From Sulfoacidibacillus thermotolerans (GTDB lineage: Bacteria > Bacillota > Bacilli > Alicyclobacillales > SLC66): 64,000 nt of DNA. Position 1 is the first letter of the stretch. The number at the start of each line of letters is the position of its first letter. This document shows positions 1-10,666 of this stretch, one piece after another. The notes beneath the pieces were generated by a model. The model ran no database searches. It had not been told where the DNA came from and saw nothing but the letters and a program-made list of their open reading frames with translations. The translations under genes and the position numbers were made by a program. The stretch spans positions 248,001-312,000 of the forward strand of contig NZ_MPDK01000002.1 in the NCBI RefSeq assembly GCF_003144315.1, written 5' to 3'.

Positions 1-7
1 TAAAGTG

Positions 8-892
8 TCATGAAAGCAATTGAAAAATAGGTTCTCGCCATAATCCACGTTCAAAAATCGCGGATAAAATTTGTTCCTCATTCAATGTTTTTGCAAATAC
101 GCCACGTCTATCATCATATAACCTCTCATCCCTGATATAGACGACATGATACGTGCCTGGAGCAAATTGTACAGCCACATCACCAATGGCCATTTCGGGA
201 TCTACTACTAGCGCACGCAATGGTTCTGCTGCACGCTTTTTCATCTTGCGTTTGGAATCGAGAAAACGAAGTGTATCATAACGTGATTGCTTACTTAAAG
301 TAAATGCAGAAAATAATAAAAATACGCCTAGCGCCAGTAATCCAAGATCCGCATAGCCTAACCACAAAGACAACAGTCCTAGAATCATGAGTGCAGCTGA
401 TAGGTAATAAGCCAATCGCGTCACCAACCTCGTTGACCATTCATATCCATAATGCACAGCAAGAGCAGCACGCGCAATTCTTCCCCCATCTAAAGGTAGT
501 GCGGGAAGTAAGTTAAAGATGGCAATTGTCATATTCATGGAGACAAAATTTGTCGCGTCATTCGCCGAGATCAAGTGCAACAAATACAAACATTCTGCTA
601 ACAAACTTAAAAGTAAATTCATGAGTGGACCACAAATAGCAATCAAAGTCTCATGCTTAGCATTCCATCCTAATTCACTCGATGCTAATTTTGCCACTCC
701 GCCAAATGGCAGCAATTCGATAGACTCTACACGATATCCGTATACGCGAGCAGCAACAACGTGCGCAATTTCATGAAGAAGCACAATCGTAAACAACAAG
801 GCAATTTGTGTAAAATAATGGCCGTAAACCGCAATCGCGATGACGGCCAGAAACAACAAATTTACCTTAAACTTAATCCCCCAAATTCTCAT
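8..892 (-). CDS. spoIVFB: SpoIVFB-type M50 site-2 intramembrane metalloprotease
   Basis: Membrane-embedded zinc protease which, in the B. subtilis homologue, cleaves pro-sigma K in the mother cell during engulfment-stage sporulation. The 294-residue product has the zinc motif HEIAH at residues 40-44 and the third ligand in LPLDGG (Asp135), spaced as in SpoIVFB, and about six hydrophobic segments. A C-terminal soluble part of about 90 residues resembles the CBS-like tail of the family. The ATG start overlaps the stop of spoIVFA by 4 bases, so the two are translationally coupled. Neighbours minC, minD and spoIVFA match the B. subtilis order. Length is close to the 288 residues of B. subtilis. 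The stop codon is only 7 bases inside the window edge. Confidence 0.95.
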   Translation of the reverse strand: MRIWGIKFKVNLLFLAVIAIAVYGHYFTQIALLFTIVLLHEIAHVVAARVYGYRVESIELLPFGGVAKLASSELGWNAKHETLIAICGPLMNLLLSLLAECLYLLHLISANDATNFVSMNMTIAIFNLLPALPLDGGRIARAALAVHYGYEWSTRLVTRLAYYLSAALMILGLLSLWLGYADLGLLALGVFLLFSAFTLSKQSRYDTLRFLDSKRKMKKRAAEPLRALVVDPEMAIGDVAVQFAPGTYHVVYIRDERLYDDRRGVFAKTLNEEQILSAIFERGLWREPIFQLLS

Positions 893-1752
893 TTTGCTTC
901 ACCAAAAAATGTAGTTGGGTTGTGATAGGCGTTGCCTCGAATATAACCAAAAACTAATTCTCGTTGATCTTTTGGCAAATATCCAATCCCTTGTCCCGCC
1001 ACCACATATTCATTTGTATGCACAGTGATTTGTCCTAGATGCGCATAAAAAGTCTGACCAAATGCGCCATGATCAATCATGATATATTTTCCATTTGCTT
1101 GACTCTCAGCGACAGCAGTCACCAGGCCGTCAGTAGCTGCGACCACTTCTGCACCTGGACGTCCCTCAATCACGAGGTCTGGTGAAATCAAAGAGTATGG
1201 ACGAACAATGGTCCCTTTCAGTGGAATCACCATTTGCATCGCTGATACACTGACAGCCACAGCAGGCTCCGAAGAAGGCAGATTTGTTCCCAACGCATAA
1301 GCAATCTGTTTTGGCAATAAGACACTCAAATCATCGTTTGAAAAAGCTGAGCGTATATCGCGTTGCAATTGCATGGCGAGTGGACGAGTGCTATGAAACA
1401 TAAAAAATGAAGCACCAATTAGAAAAAGTGCCGCAATCGCTTGCAGCGTCCACGCCGAAAGACCCTGCCCCTGTTCTCGCCGATCAAGGAGTGAGGTCTT
1501 GCGATGCCTCGGAAGTGATTTGCGCAATTCACTATACGTCCGATCGCGATACATCCCTGTCTCAAAGCTTGGCACCTTCTCTTCACGCGGAAAGAGGGTA
1601 GACTCGAATCCGGTTTGTGTCATTCGAATTTCTGGATCCGTCTCCTCTTTGCTCTCTTCCCACTGTGCTCCACTCCACGAACGCGGTGATCCATAAAGAT
1701 CATCATCAGGACCTGTCGAATATTCGGGCCGTACATCCTGTCGCTTGATCAA
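889..1752 (-). CDS. spoIVFA: SpoIVFA-like degenerate M23 (LytM) regulator of SpoIVFB
   Basis: Membrane-anchored regulator that in B. subtilis holds SpoIVFB inactive at the outer forespore membrane. The product has a charged N-terminal cytoplasmic part, one transmembrane segment (WTLQAIAALFLIGASFFMF), and a C-terminal M23-like domain. The M23 domain keeps YAHLG but lacks the N-terminal His and Asp zinc ligands, so it should be catalytically dead, as known for SpoIVFA. A longer reading from 1848 overlaps minD; I prefer the TTG at 1752 because a GGAGGGGAG ribosome site lies just before it, giving 287 residues. Followed with a 4-base overlap by spoIVFB. Confidence 0.9.
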   Translation of the reverse strand: MIKRQDVRPEYSTGPDDDLYGSPRSWSGAQWEESKEETDPEIRMTQTGFESTLFPREEKVPSFETGMYRDRTYSELRKSLPRHRKTSLLDRREQGQGLSAWTLQAIAALFLIGASFFMFHSTRPLAMQLQRDIRSAFSNDDLSVLLPKQIAYALGTNLPSSEPAVAVSVSAMQMVIPLKGTIVRPYSLISPDLVIEGRPGAEVVAATDGLVTAVAESQANGKYIMIDHGAFGQTFYAHLGQITVHTNEYVVAGQGIGYLPKDQRELVFGYIRGNAYHNPTTFFGEAK

Positions 1753-1834
1753 AATCTCCCCTCCTCCCATCTTCACGATGCTAGGGACAACCCGTCCATC
1801 TAACATTATGAGATAAGAGCAAGGAATATGCGGC

Positions 1835-2629
1835 CTAGCGCAAGCCAATCAATTTGCGCATCCGTTTAAAAAATCCATCTTCTTCTTGCAAACTTAATAA
1901 AGGCACTGCATCTCCTAAGATGCGTCGAGCTATATTGCGGTAGGCAAGTGAAGCTTTCGAATCTGGCTTAACCACGATCGGTTCGCCTTGGTTTGCTCCT
2001 TTAATCACCAACTCATCATCTGGGACGATGCCAAGAAGATCGATCGACAAAATTCCGATAATATCATCAATGTCAAGCATGTCTCCATTTTTAACCATAT
2101 GAGGGCGAATGCGATTAATAATCAATTTTGCAGGAGGTAACTTCTCTGCTTCTAATAACCCTATTACACGGTCCGCATCGCGCACTGCCGCTTGCTCCGG
2201 CGTTGTTACGACAATCGCTTGATCAGCACCCGTAATCGCGACGCGAAATCCGTGTTCAATCCCTGCCGGACAATCAATAATAATATAATCGAATTGAGAT
2301 TTAAGTTTGCGAACAATCATCTGCATACTATCGACACTTAAAGCGAGTTTATCTTTTGTTTGTGCCGCAGCGAGTAAAAAGAGGTGTTCAAAACGCTTAT
2401 CCTTAATCAACGCCTGTTCGACTCGACAATTCCCTGTCGCGACGTCGACAATGTCAAAAATGATGCGATTTTCAAGTCCCATCACCACATCAAGATTGCG
2501 CAATCCAATATCAGTATCCACCAAGCACACTTTTTTCCCTAGCAATGCAAGCGCAGTTCCGATATTGGCGGAGGAAGTCGTCTTGCCGACGCCACCTTTT
2601 CCAGATGTGACCACGATCGCTTCTCCCAT
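1835..2629 (-). CDS. minD: Septum site-determining ATPase MinD
   Basis: ParA/MinD-family ATPase which recruits MinC to the membrane and keeps division away from the poles. The deviant Walker A motif SGKGGVGKTT is at residues 9-18, the second signature DTDIGLRNLD follows near residue 40, and the C-terminus ends in a basic amphipathic helix (FFKRMRKLIGLR) typical of the MinD membrane-targeting sequence. The 264 residues match family length. It lies 12 bases after minC and is followed by spoIVFA, the standard Bacillales order. Confidence 0.97.
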   Translation of the reverse strand: MGEAIVVTSGKGGVGKTTSSANIGTALALLGKKVCLVDTDIGLRNLDVVMGLENRIIFDIVDVATGNCRVEQALIKDKRFEHLFLLAAAQTKDKLALSVDSMQMIVRKLKSQFDYIIIDCPAGIEHGFRVAITGADQAIVVTTPEQAAVRDADRVIGLLEAEKLPPAKLIINRIRPHMVKNGDMLDIDDIIGILSIDLLGIVPDDELVIKGANQGEPIVVKPDSKASLAYRNIARRILGDAVPLLSLQEEDGFFKRMRKLIGLR

Positions 2630-2641
2630 GCCATTTCCCCC

Positions 2642-3328
2642 TTATATCACAGCGCGAGATCGATTCCTGCGCTGACGATGATACGTAAAGACCGCCATTT
2701 TCTCAACCGCCATTTGTTCGCCCTCTAAATAAGCAAACTCCATCTCTGCTGGGCGATCGTATGCCTCTGGTGAACGGCGCACAACTTGTGCAATCCGCAC
2801 CTGCAGTGGTTCAAAATATGCCGCAGCAACTACAGCACGGACATCTCCCGCTGCTCCAGCATGTGCAGATCCGCGCAAATGCCCCATGACGAAAATGTCT
2901 CCAGAAGCAATAATTTGTGCTCCCGGATTTACATCCCCTATGACAATCACATCTCCATCGTGTTCAATCAATTGCCCCGACCGAAGTGTGCCTTTAAAGA
3001 CGTACGGTGCTTTCACGCCCATCTCACGCATCGGTGGCGGGCCATCAAATCCATCTAAGACGAGGTTTTCGTGTGTAGCAAATACTTCTCGCAAAATTTC
3101 TTGTTCTTCACTCGAAAGCTCACGCATCCCGCATTCAATATAAACGTTTACTGTCGCACCAGACAGCAAATGCTGATGGCTGCCAGTGAGCTTTTGCTTT
3201 AGTTCTTCAACGACATCCGCAAAAAGCGCATCGTCGGCAAGCACAAACAGCAATCCGCTACGGATCCCTTTGATTGTCACGAGTTCTCGCGATCCAATTG
3301 AAGAGATCGACTTCGCCGACTTTGTCAT
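2642..3328 (-). CDS. minC: Septum site-determining protein MinC
   Basis: Inhibitor of FtsZ assembly acting with MinD. The 228-residue product has an N-terminal MinC domain (about residues 15-100) and a C-terminal beta-helix domain with the repeated glycine-rich turns of the family ([21 protein letters not shown]). The stop is 12 bases before minD, so the pair is one transcription unit. Downstream of the mre and PBP genes as in other spore formers. Confidence 0.95.
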   Translation of the reverse strand: MTKSAKSISSIGSRELVTIKGIRSGLLFVLADDALFADVVEELKQKLTGSHQHLLSGATVNVYIECGMRELSSEEQEILREVFATHENLVLDGFDGPPPMREMGVKAPYVFKGTLRSGQLIEHDGDVIVIGDVNPGAQIIASGDIFVMGHLRGSAHAGAAGDVRAVVAAAYFEPLQVRIAQVVRRSPEAYDRPAEMEFAYLEGEQMAVEKMAVFTYHRQRRNRSRAVI

Positions 3329-3367
3329 GACCGGCCTCCCATTGCTTAAGGTTCCAAAAAGATAATT

Positions 3368-5230
3368 TCAACGCAGCGGTGGCATTTTCCTGCTCGCATG
3401 TGCAAAGAATCGATCAAACATTGCACGCGCGATCGGAACTGAAGAATCAGCTCCATGACCTCCACCTGGGATAACAACAGCGACGGCAATTTTCGGATGA
3501 TCAAATGGTGCATAGCCGATAAAAACAGAATTATCAAAGCCTACAATTCCCGTTTCAGCAGTTCCCGTTTTCCCCGCGGCAACATAAGAAGCGGGGTGTT
3601 TGCCATGAAACGTGGAATATGCCGTTCCATTGGGTGCATTACACGTCAAGTACATTCCCCATTTGACGACTGCCATATCCTCTGGGCGAAGCCCTAAGCG
3701 CAGCGCGTCAAAATTGCGCACAGGCTTAGGATGCGTATTGTGAAAAGCAATCGATTGCACGACATACGGCGTTACACGCACTCCACCAGTGGCTAAAGTA
3801 GAGGCATAGACAGCTAGTTCCAGTGGGGTAAACACCTCGTTTTGGCCGATGGCGGTATAAGGTAAATCTGTAACCTGTCCAGACCCTTCATTTACGTATC
3901 CCGTATTTGCATCTGGCAGATCGATCCCCGTCTCCCTGCCAAGGCCAAATGCACGCTGCAATTGTTCTAGTTTGTGCAATGTTTCCAGGCGTGTGCGATG
4001 TAACCAAAAGGGGATCTGCCGATCATGCGGCGGGGGCCAGTGGCCATAGTCTAAACTCGCCTGATAAAAGTACACATCACAAGATTCGGCAAGTGCGGTA
4101 GCTAAGGTCACCTTCCCATGCCGCGTCCAACAGCGAATGACTGTGCCATTCGTCGCTGGAATTCGCAACCCACCACTACAATCGATCGAACGTGTTGGAG
4201 TAATCACGTGTTGCATAAGACCGAATAATCCGGTCAAGGGCTTTAGTGTAGATCCCGGCGCCACAGCCGCTTGAGTGGACCAGTTGCGTTCAGCGGGAGC
4301 AAATTGATTGGTATAAGTTCGATAAGACATTCCACTTACAAACCACTCTGGATGATAGGTAGGTACACTCGCAAGGGCGAGAACAGCTCCAGTATTCGGG
4401 TCAAGTGCAACAGCCATAGCATGTGAGACATCTTTATGTCCATGCCTATGCAAGTCCTCGACTTGACGTGCAAGCAGTTGCTGCACGTCACGCTGATATT
4501 CTGCATCAATCGTCAACGTAAGATCAGCCCCGCGCTTTGGCAACCGCGAGTCAGGCAATGTGCGCTCTGGTACCCCTTCACTGTTGACCTCTACGCAAAT
4601 TCGCCCTGGTTGTCCGCGCAATGCGCGATCATAACTAAGTTCAACGCCACTCCACCCAACTTTTGCAGAAGGGGGAAACCCATTTTGAAGAACATATTGA
4701 TCACGTTTTTGCTCTGGAATCGAGTTAATGTAACCAAGAATGTGACAAGCTAAATCCCCTTGCGGATACACGCGAACAGAGTCAGGAATTATCCGAATGC
4801 CCGGCAATTCCGATTGATGTTCGCCCACATAAGCGATCGCTTTTTCTGGAATATGTGTCGCAAGTAATGTATGCACACTTCCTGAATCATAACCTGTCAT
4901 GCGCGAGATCAACACTTGTTGGGATATTCCCAAAATCGGTGCTAGCTTTTGTGCAATGGGCGCCGCCTCACGCCCATTGCGTGCATAAACCAAACTAAAA
5001 ACAGGTTGATCATAGACGAGAACATGATGATTTCGATCGAAAATAGTTCCACGCGGCGCTGGCGTCGGAAACGTATCCACACGATTGCGCGTAGAAAGCG
5101 CAGCATAGTGATCATGCCCAACCATTTCCATGCTGGCTAGTTTTAAAATGAGAAGCCCAAGAGCCAAGGTAGAACCTAGTTGCAGAATGTTAAAGCGTTT
5201 TTGTCGCAATAAAAATTTTTCATCCGTCAT
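3368..5230 (-). CDS. mrdA: Class B penicillin-binding protein (PBP2/MrdA type)
   Basis: Transpeptidase that cross-links peptidoglycan during elongation, working with the MreBCD complex and a SEDS glycosyltransferase. One N-terminal transmembrane helix is followed by a PBP dimerisation domain and the transpeptidase domain. The active-site SxxK is STLK near residue 327, the second motif is SCD (the form usual in PBP2), and KTGT is near residue 555. The ATG at 5230 has an AGAGG ribosome site; a TTG two codons upstream is less likely. The gene lies directly after mreD, fitting a role in rod shape. No PASTA domain is present, which argues against a SpoVD or PBP2x type. Confidence 0.93.
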   Translation of the reverse strand: MTDEKFLLRQKRFNILQLGSTLALGLLILKLASMEMVGHDHYAALSTRNRVDTFPTPAPRGTIFDRNHHVLVYDQPVFSLVYARNGREAAPIAQKLAPILGISQQVLISRMTGYDSGSVHTLLATHIPEKAIAYVGEHQSELPGIRIIPDSVRVYPQGDLACHILGYINSIPEQKRDQYVLQNGFPPSAKVGWSGVELSYDRALRGQPGRICVEVNSEGVPERTLPDSRLPKRGADLTLTIDAEYQRDVQQLLARQVEDLHRHGHKDVSHAMAVALDPNTGAVLALASVPTYHPEWFVSGMSYRTYTNQFAPAERNWSTQAAVAPGSTLKPLTGLFGLMQHVITPTRSIDCSGGLRIPATNGTVIRCWTRHGKVTLATALAESCDVYFYQASLDYGHWPPPHDRQIPFWLHRTRLETLHKLEQLQRAFGLGRETGIDLPDANTGYVNEGSGQVTDLPYTAIGQNEVFTPLELAVYASTLATGGVRVTPYVVQSIAFHNTHPKPVRNFDALRLGLRPEDMAVVKWGMYLTCNAPNGTAYSTFHGKHPASYVAAGKTGTAETGIVGFDNSVFIGYAPFDHPKIAVAVVIPGGGHGADSSVPIARAMFDRFFAHASRKMPPLR

Positions 5231-5315
5231 GTGCAATCCTCTGCTTCTAGATTACCCGCATGTTCTCCCAGAAGTCAGCTTACCGAGCACAATTATTTAT
5301 CTCTACAACATCCAT

Positions 5316-5831
5316 TTAAACGCCTGCTGAATCGGAATGGTATTTCACCTTGGGTTTTACGAGAAAAACTAGGCGGTAGATCCGATATAAAATGACACAC
5401 GCAATCATCGTCATCAAAGCTGAGCGGGAGGATTCGCGCAAAATCAAGTGTAAACTCGTTGGAGCCGCAGCAAACAATCGACTGACGCCATATACAATCC
5501 ACGTAGAGACTTCCGCGCTCACCCCACTTAATAACAAAGCGAGCAATAGACTTTCACGCATCACCAAACTGCGAAAATACCCGCTTAAATACCCTACAAG
5601 TGCGTAGGCAAATGCTGTTTGACCTAAAAACGGGCCAAAACTCACATCCTGCATCAATCCAATCAACGCACCAAAAATCATCCCCATGCGCGAACCACGT
5701 AAAATTGCCACCATTACAATACCCAAAACTACAAGATTAGGAGCAAATGCTGAAATCCCCGGCATGCGAAAAACTGTCGCGTCAAGGACCAAGCTCACAA
5801 CGAGTACAATGAAAAACAAAATATTTTTCAT
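5316..5831 (-). CDS. mreD: Rod shape-determining membrane protein MreD
   Basis: Small polytopic protein of the elongasome. The 171 residues contain about five hydrophobic segments, and the family pattern with a conserved middle region (LIGLMQDVSFGPFLGQTAFAY; D-x-x-F/L-G) is seen near residues 57-77. The start overlaps the mreC stop by 4 bases. Position between mreC and the PBP gene supports the name more than sequence identity, since MreD diverges quickly. Confidence 0.93.
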   Translation of the reverse strand: MKNILFFIVLVVSLVLDATVFRMPGISAFAPNLVVLGIVMVAILRGSRMGMIFGALIGLMQDVSFGPFLGQTAFAYALVGYLSGYFRSLVMRESLLLALLLSGVSAEVSTWIVYGVSRLFAAAPTSLHLILRESSRSALMTMIACVILYRIYRLVFLVKPKVKYHSDSAGV

Positions 5832-6715
5832 TTTAACACCTGCCCTGGCTGTGGCGAGACGACAAAAACATATTCTAACGCACTCATATTTGCTGCTGGT
5901 GCAACGATCGCAGAACGTGTAATTCCTGTACTATCCGATGTGAATTGTGTAATCGTACCAATCACAAGACCACGTGGATAGATATCACTAAGCCCCGAAG
6001 TTGTTACCTGATCTCCCGGTTTAATCCCTCGCGCCAATTGAGAAATAAACTGCATACTCAACATTCCCGGGTGTGTGCGTGAACCTTGAATCACGCCATA
6101 AGCAGGTGCACCAGACGTTACAATAGCTGCTGACACACCATCTGATGTGGCAGTTGAAGTGATCAACTCAACTGTGCTGCTATACTGTGCAACCGCGACA
6201 ACGCGACCAATCAACTGACCACTTTGGTTGATAACAGGATCGTTATGCACAACTCCAGCCCTTGTCCCAACAGAAATCGTAAGTTCATCATTCCATGAGA
6301 TCGGACTGCGGCCTGTAACTTCTCCCGCGATCAGTTGGAATTGAGGAACTTTCCCCTTATAGTCCAACATTTGTTTAAGAATTTGATTTTGTTGTTGCTC
6401 CTGATACACTTCAGAACGCAAACTCTGATCTTGATTCACAAGCGTTTGTAATTGAGCATTTTCCTCATACAGAGTTTGCAAATCTCGAAGATGCCGAAAA
6501 AAGGTGTCAATCTGAAAAACGGGCTCATAAATCCACCCGCTCACCACTGATTCAGAATCATGAAGCCATCTTTCTGGCCATGTAAGTTGTGAGATGCGCG
6601 AACGCAGTGTCATTCCAGCGACGACGACAAGCAAGATGATCAGCGCCAGCAAGCCAAACAAGCGCCCACCCGACAAAAACTTTCCCACAAACGCCTCTCC
6701 CCTCGCGTCTCGCAA
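5828..6715 (-). CDS. mreC: Rod shape-determining protein MreC
   Basis: Bitopic scaffold of the elongasome that links MreB to the periplasm-equivalent side and to PBPs. It has an N-terminal transmembrane helix (about residues 18-36), a coiled-coil with Gln/Leu heptads (about 70-115), and a C-terminal beta-sandwich domain with glycine-rich turns. The 295 residues are normal for the family. The gene starts immediately after the mreB stop and overlaps mreD. Confidence 0.95.
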   Translation of the reverse strand: MRDARGEAFVGKFLSGGRLFGLLALIILLVVVAGMTLRSRISQLTWPERWLHDSESVVSGWIYEPVFQIDTFFRHLRDLQTLYEENAQLQTLVNQDQSLRSEVYQEQQQNQILKQMLDYKGKVPQFQLIAGEVTGRSPISWNDELTISVGTRAGVVHNDPVINQSGQLIGRVVAVAQYSSTVELITSTATSDGVSAAIVTSGAPAYGVIQGSRTHPGMLSMQFISQLARGIKPGDQVTTSGLSDIYPRGLVIGTITQFTSDSTGITRSAIVAPAANMSALEYVFVVSPQPGQVLK

Positions 6716-7768
<1,053 letters not shown>

Positions 7769-7776
7769 TCACATAG

Positions 7777-8505
7777 TTAGCCAAGTAAAGAACGAGTGTC
7801 AGCAAAATGACCTCTTTCACGCAAACTTATAAACCGTTTGTCACCAATCACAATGTGATCTAGCACCTCAACACCAAGTATAGCTCCCGCAGCAGCGAGT
7901 CGGCGCGTCACTTCGATATCCTCCTGGCTTGGCGTCGGGTCCCCACTCGGATGATTGTGCGCACAAATAATTGCAGCAGCACTACGTTTAACGGCCGTCT
8001 TAAAAATCTCGCGCGGATGCACGATGGAGGCATTTAAAGAACCGATCGAAACCACCTCTTCCCCGAGGATTTGGTGCTTCGTATCCAAGTGGATGGTAAC
8101 AAAATGTTCCTTACGAAGAAAGCGCAACTTTTCCATCAAGTATCGAGCAGCGTCCTCTGGCGAAGCAATCTTCTGGGGCAAAGCCTCTGCCGTCACATGT
8201 AACCTATGACCTAGTTCAATTGCTGCGAGAATAGTGGCCGCTTTTGCAGCCCCCACACCAGACACTTGTCGCAGTTCTGTCACTTGAACGTCGAGTAACT
8301 CCCGCAATCCGCCCACGTGACTTAAAACGCGTTCTCCAACCGCAATCGCTGATTCCCCGCGACGTCCCGTCCCAAGAACAATCGCTAGCAATTCGGATGT
8401 CGACAGATTTTGCGCGCCAGACTGTAACAAACGCTCACGCGGTCTTTCTTCAGTAGGCAATTCAGCCATTAGTGTACCACGTTCCGGCTTTTGGCGCTCG
8501 ATCAA
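7777..8505 (-). CDS. radC: RadC/JAB-domain protein
   Basis: RadC-family protein with an N-terminal helix-hairpin-helix segment (about residues 60-75, VSGVGAAKAATILAAIELG) and a C-terminal JAB metalloprotease-like domain. The metal motif H-x-H followed by Ser and Asp (AHNHPSGDPTPSQED) is near residues 182-196. The biological role of the family is unclear despite the old DNA repair name. Located between maf and mreB exactly as in B. subtilis. The start used is a TTG with a GAGG site; an internal ATG twelve codons downstream is possible. Confidence 0.92.
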   Translation of the reverse strand: MIERQKPERGTLMAELPTEERPRERLLQSGAQNLSTSELLAIVLGTGRRGESAIAVGERVLSHVGGLRELLDVQVTELRQVSGVGAAKAATILAAIELGHRLHVTAEALPQKIASPEDAARYLMEKLRFLRKEHFVTIHLDTKHQILGEEVVSIGSLNASIVHPREIFKTAVKRSAAAIICAHNHPSGDPTPSQEDIEVTRRLAAAGAILGVEVLDHIVIGDKRFISLRERGHFADTRSLLG

Positions 8506-8577
8506 ATGTAATCAGCCTCGCAATCCTCAGCAAATGTCCACTACCTCGCAAGAAGTACCACAGTCCAGATGTTCTCC

Positions 8578-9159
8578 TTAAAACGAGTAGCCACTCTCAA
8601 TTAGCAAATGCGCTGTGAGTTCTAAAGGTAGTCCCACTACTGCATAATAATCCCCGCAAATCCACTCAATAAAGCGCGCACCAACCCCTTGAATTGCATA
8701 GGCACCTGCCTTATCTAAAGGCTCCCGCGTGTTTACATAAGAAACAATTTCGGCATCAGACAACTTGCGCATCTTTACTTCTACACGCCGATAATCCATA
8801 CGCGCCATCAACGTCTTTGCATCGATCACGGCAACGCCTGAGAACACCTCATGCACATGCCCTTGAAGTTTTCGCAACATGTCAACTGCGTCATTGGCGT
8901 CAGTGGGTTTACCAAAAATTTGATTGTCAAAAACAACAACCGTATCAGCTCCAATTACCAAACCCTGCGTAACACGAGAAGCCACTGCGAGTGCTTTTTC
9001 GCGCGCCAGGCGCGAAACGTTGCTAGGGACCGAATCACCGAAAATCATGGTTTCATTCACTGGTACACTTACTACTCGATGAGCAATTCCTAACATGCGC
9101 AGTAATTCTGTTCTTCTTGGAGATGACGAAGCAAGCACAACTTCAGGAACCATATTCAT
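8578..9159 (-). CDS. maf: Maf family nucleotide pyrophosphatase
   Basis: Nucleoside triphosphate pyrophosphatase of the Maf fold, thought to remove non-canonical or modified pyrimidine nucleotides; in B. subtilis it is also linked to septum inhibition. The N-terminal signature ASSSPRRTELLRMLG lies at residues 10-24, and GADTVVVFDNQIFGKP and the DKAGAYAIQGVGARFIEWI block are typical. At 193 residues it is full length. It sits between the spoIIB-like gene and radC, as in B. subtilis. Confidence 0.95.
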   Translation of the reverse strand: MNMVPEVVLASSSPRRTELLRMLGIAHRVVSVPVNETMIFGDSVPSNVSRLAREKALAVASRVTQGLVIGADTVVVFDNQIFGKPTDANDAVDMLRKLQGHVHEVFSGVAVIDAKTLMARMDYRRVEVKMRKLSDAEIVSYVNTREPLDKAGAYAIQGVGARFIEWICGDYYAVVGLPLELTAHLLIESGYSF

Positions 9160-9361
9160 TCACCTACTTGCCAAAGCGCTCACAAAGTAATATGCCCCGC
9201 TTAAGTAAATTTCTTCATTTTGTTTTTAATCGCGAATGAATGTTACTTCATCCTTCTAAATACCTTTCGCATTTGCTCTCAGTATACCATTTACACGAAG
9301 TTCGCCCATTATCTTATGGATAAAAGATGTACTAAGCATTTTCAACGCTCTTCCATGCTCG

Positions 9362-10492
9362 TCAGCCAATTTTTTGCATAGCAATGACAGCTTGTACAAG
9401 CAGCACTTTTCCTACATCGCTCTTTGCATTTGCGATCACACTCAAATGAGTTGCTGCATTTTGTACTCTCTGGTGAAAAGCCCAAATTCTTGTTCCAACA
9501 CGCCCTAAATTCGGCATGATTACCGACAAAGTCTGACCCAAGCTCTCACTTTGCGCCTCTAAGTCGAATAACTGTGGGACTTGGTATTGTGAATTAAGTG
9601 CTAAAAGTGCTTGCAGTAAATTCGCATCAACCGTTACTAGTGCTTCCAGTTTAGAGAGAGTGGGTGTACTCAATGCACGCACGCCTTGTAAGCTAAGCGC
9701 AATCGAATGCTCCTCGATTCTGTAAGGAGTCACTGCATAGGGAACTTCGGCGCGGGTTAAAAAAGAACGAAATGCCTGATCTCCACGAACGTGAAGCACT
9801 GGACCTAGCAACAAGCGATAGGGAGCGTTTGGAGATATTACCGCATCTACGCCACTGTGACGAATGTCTTGAAGGGCCAATTGCGCTTCTGAAAGTGTTG
9901 AAAAAATTCCATCTTCATACATCACAGTCGTCAATGCAGGCACGATCACTGAATCACTCCTTTGTGCCTGATCGATTAGATTTTGGTTACCACTTTGTAC
10001 TTGAATCGCATGGAGACTCGCACCTTGCGTGTATGCACTGTTTAAACCTGAAACATCACTGCCCGGAGCTAATAGAAGCAAAAAATGCAAGCCTGCAATC
10101 AAAAGAGCACCCATCGTCACACCGATCGATAGTGCCGCATAGGCGATTTCGCGTAAAGACCAAGCCACCTTGCCATCTCTCATAAATCGCAAATTACCTT
10201 TGAAGTAGTTACGCTGCTGACGCTTAGCCCGTCGCCATAAAGAATTCCGAACACGCCGAATACCTATTGATGGCGTAGCCATTTTGCCCCAGGTAACATC
10301 ACTTGTACTCGCTAATTCACGAGCATGTTGTAGGACATTGCGTAAATTGTGGTCGACAACTGGCAAAGGGGGTAAAGATGAAGCGTTATGCGCCTCTTGC
10401 GAAAAAGACTTCGTTTTAACGACAACAGAATCAGTACGCTCCCTCATTTTCCCACTTTCCGGGTCTCGCTCAAAACTCCATCTGTACGCCAA
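9362..10492 (-). CDS. spoIIB: SpoIIB-like membrane protein with SPOR-like domain
   Basis: Probable counterpart of SpoIIB, a forespore septum protein that binds peptidoglycan through a SPOR domain and helps engulfment. The product has a long basic cytoplasmic N-terminus (about 115 residues), one transmembrane helix near residues 120-142, and an extracellular region whose middle (VMYEDGIFSTLSEAQLALQD, then a LLLGPV turn) resembles a SPOR repeat pair. Sequence similarity to SpoIIB is weak; the name rests on this architecture and on position directly upstream of maf, where B. subtilis carries spoIIB. The TTG at 10492 has AGGTGA at good distance; a GTG at 10501 is an alternative with no ribosome site. 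Confidence 0.7.
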   Translation of the reverse strand: MAYRWSFERDPESGKMRERTDSVVVKTKSFSQEAHNASSLPPLPVVDHNLRNVLQHARELASTSDVTWGKMATPSIGIRRVRNSLWRRAKRQQRNYFKGNLRFMRDGKVAWSLREIAYAALSIGVTMGALLIAGLHFLLLLAPGSDVSGLNSAYTQGASLHAIQVQSGNQNLIDQAQRSDSVIVPALTTVMYEDGIFSTLSEAQLALQDIRHSGVDAVISPNAPYRLLLGPVLHVRGDQAFRSFLTRAEVPYAVTPYRIEEHSIALSLQGVRALSTPTLSKLEALVTVDANLLQALLALNSQYQVPQLFDLEAQSESLGQTLSVIMPNLGRVGTRIWAFHQRVQNAATHLSVIANAKSDVGKVLLVQAVIAMQKIG

Positions 10493-10498
10493 CTCTAT

Positions 10499-10527
10499 CA
10501 CCTACTAATCAATTTTCTCTTAGTAGG
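10499..10527. repeat. Inverted repeat over the spoIIB-like ribosome site
   Basis: CCTACTA (10501-10507) and TAGTAGG (10521-10527) form a perfect 7-bp inverted repeat with a 13-base loop. On the minus strand the 3' arm is part of the ribosome binding region (TAGTAGGTGATAG) of the spoIIB-like gene, so the RNA hairpin would mask it. It could equally be a DNA operator. Function is not known. Confidence 0.5.
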
Positions 10528-10666
10528 AGAGTATGAGCCTAGCGTCTAATCTATGAGTTCTACTTGTAAGACGAAAATGCTGTACGACTTTGTTCACGGA
10601 TTCTGATCTTCTGCACAAAACTTTTGAAACATATGCTATAAGGACATCCCTAAGGAGGTGACCGCT

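Noticed and set aside
889-1848. Longer SpoIVFA start overlapping minD
   Set aside because: The extension has no ribosome site while the TTG at 1752 has a strong one.
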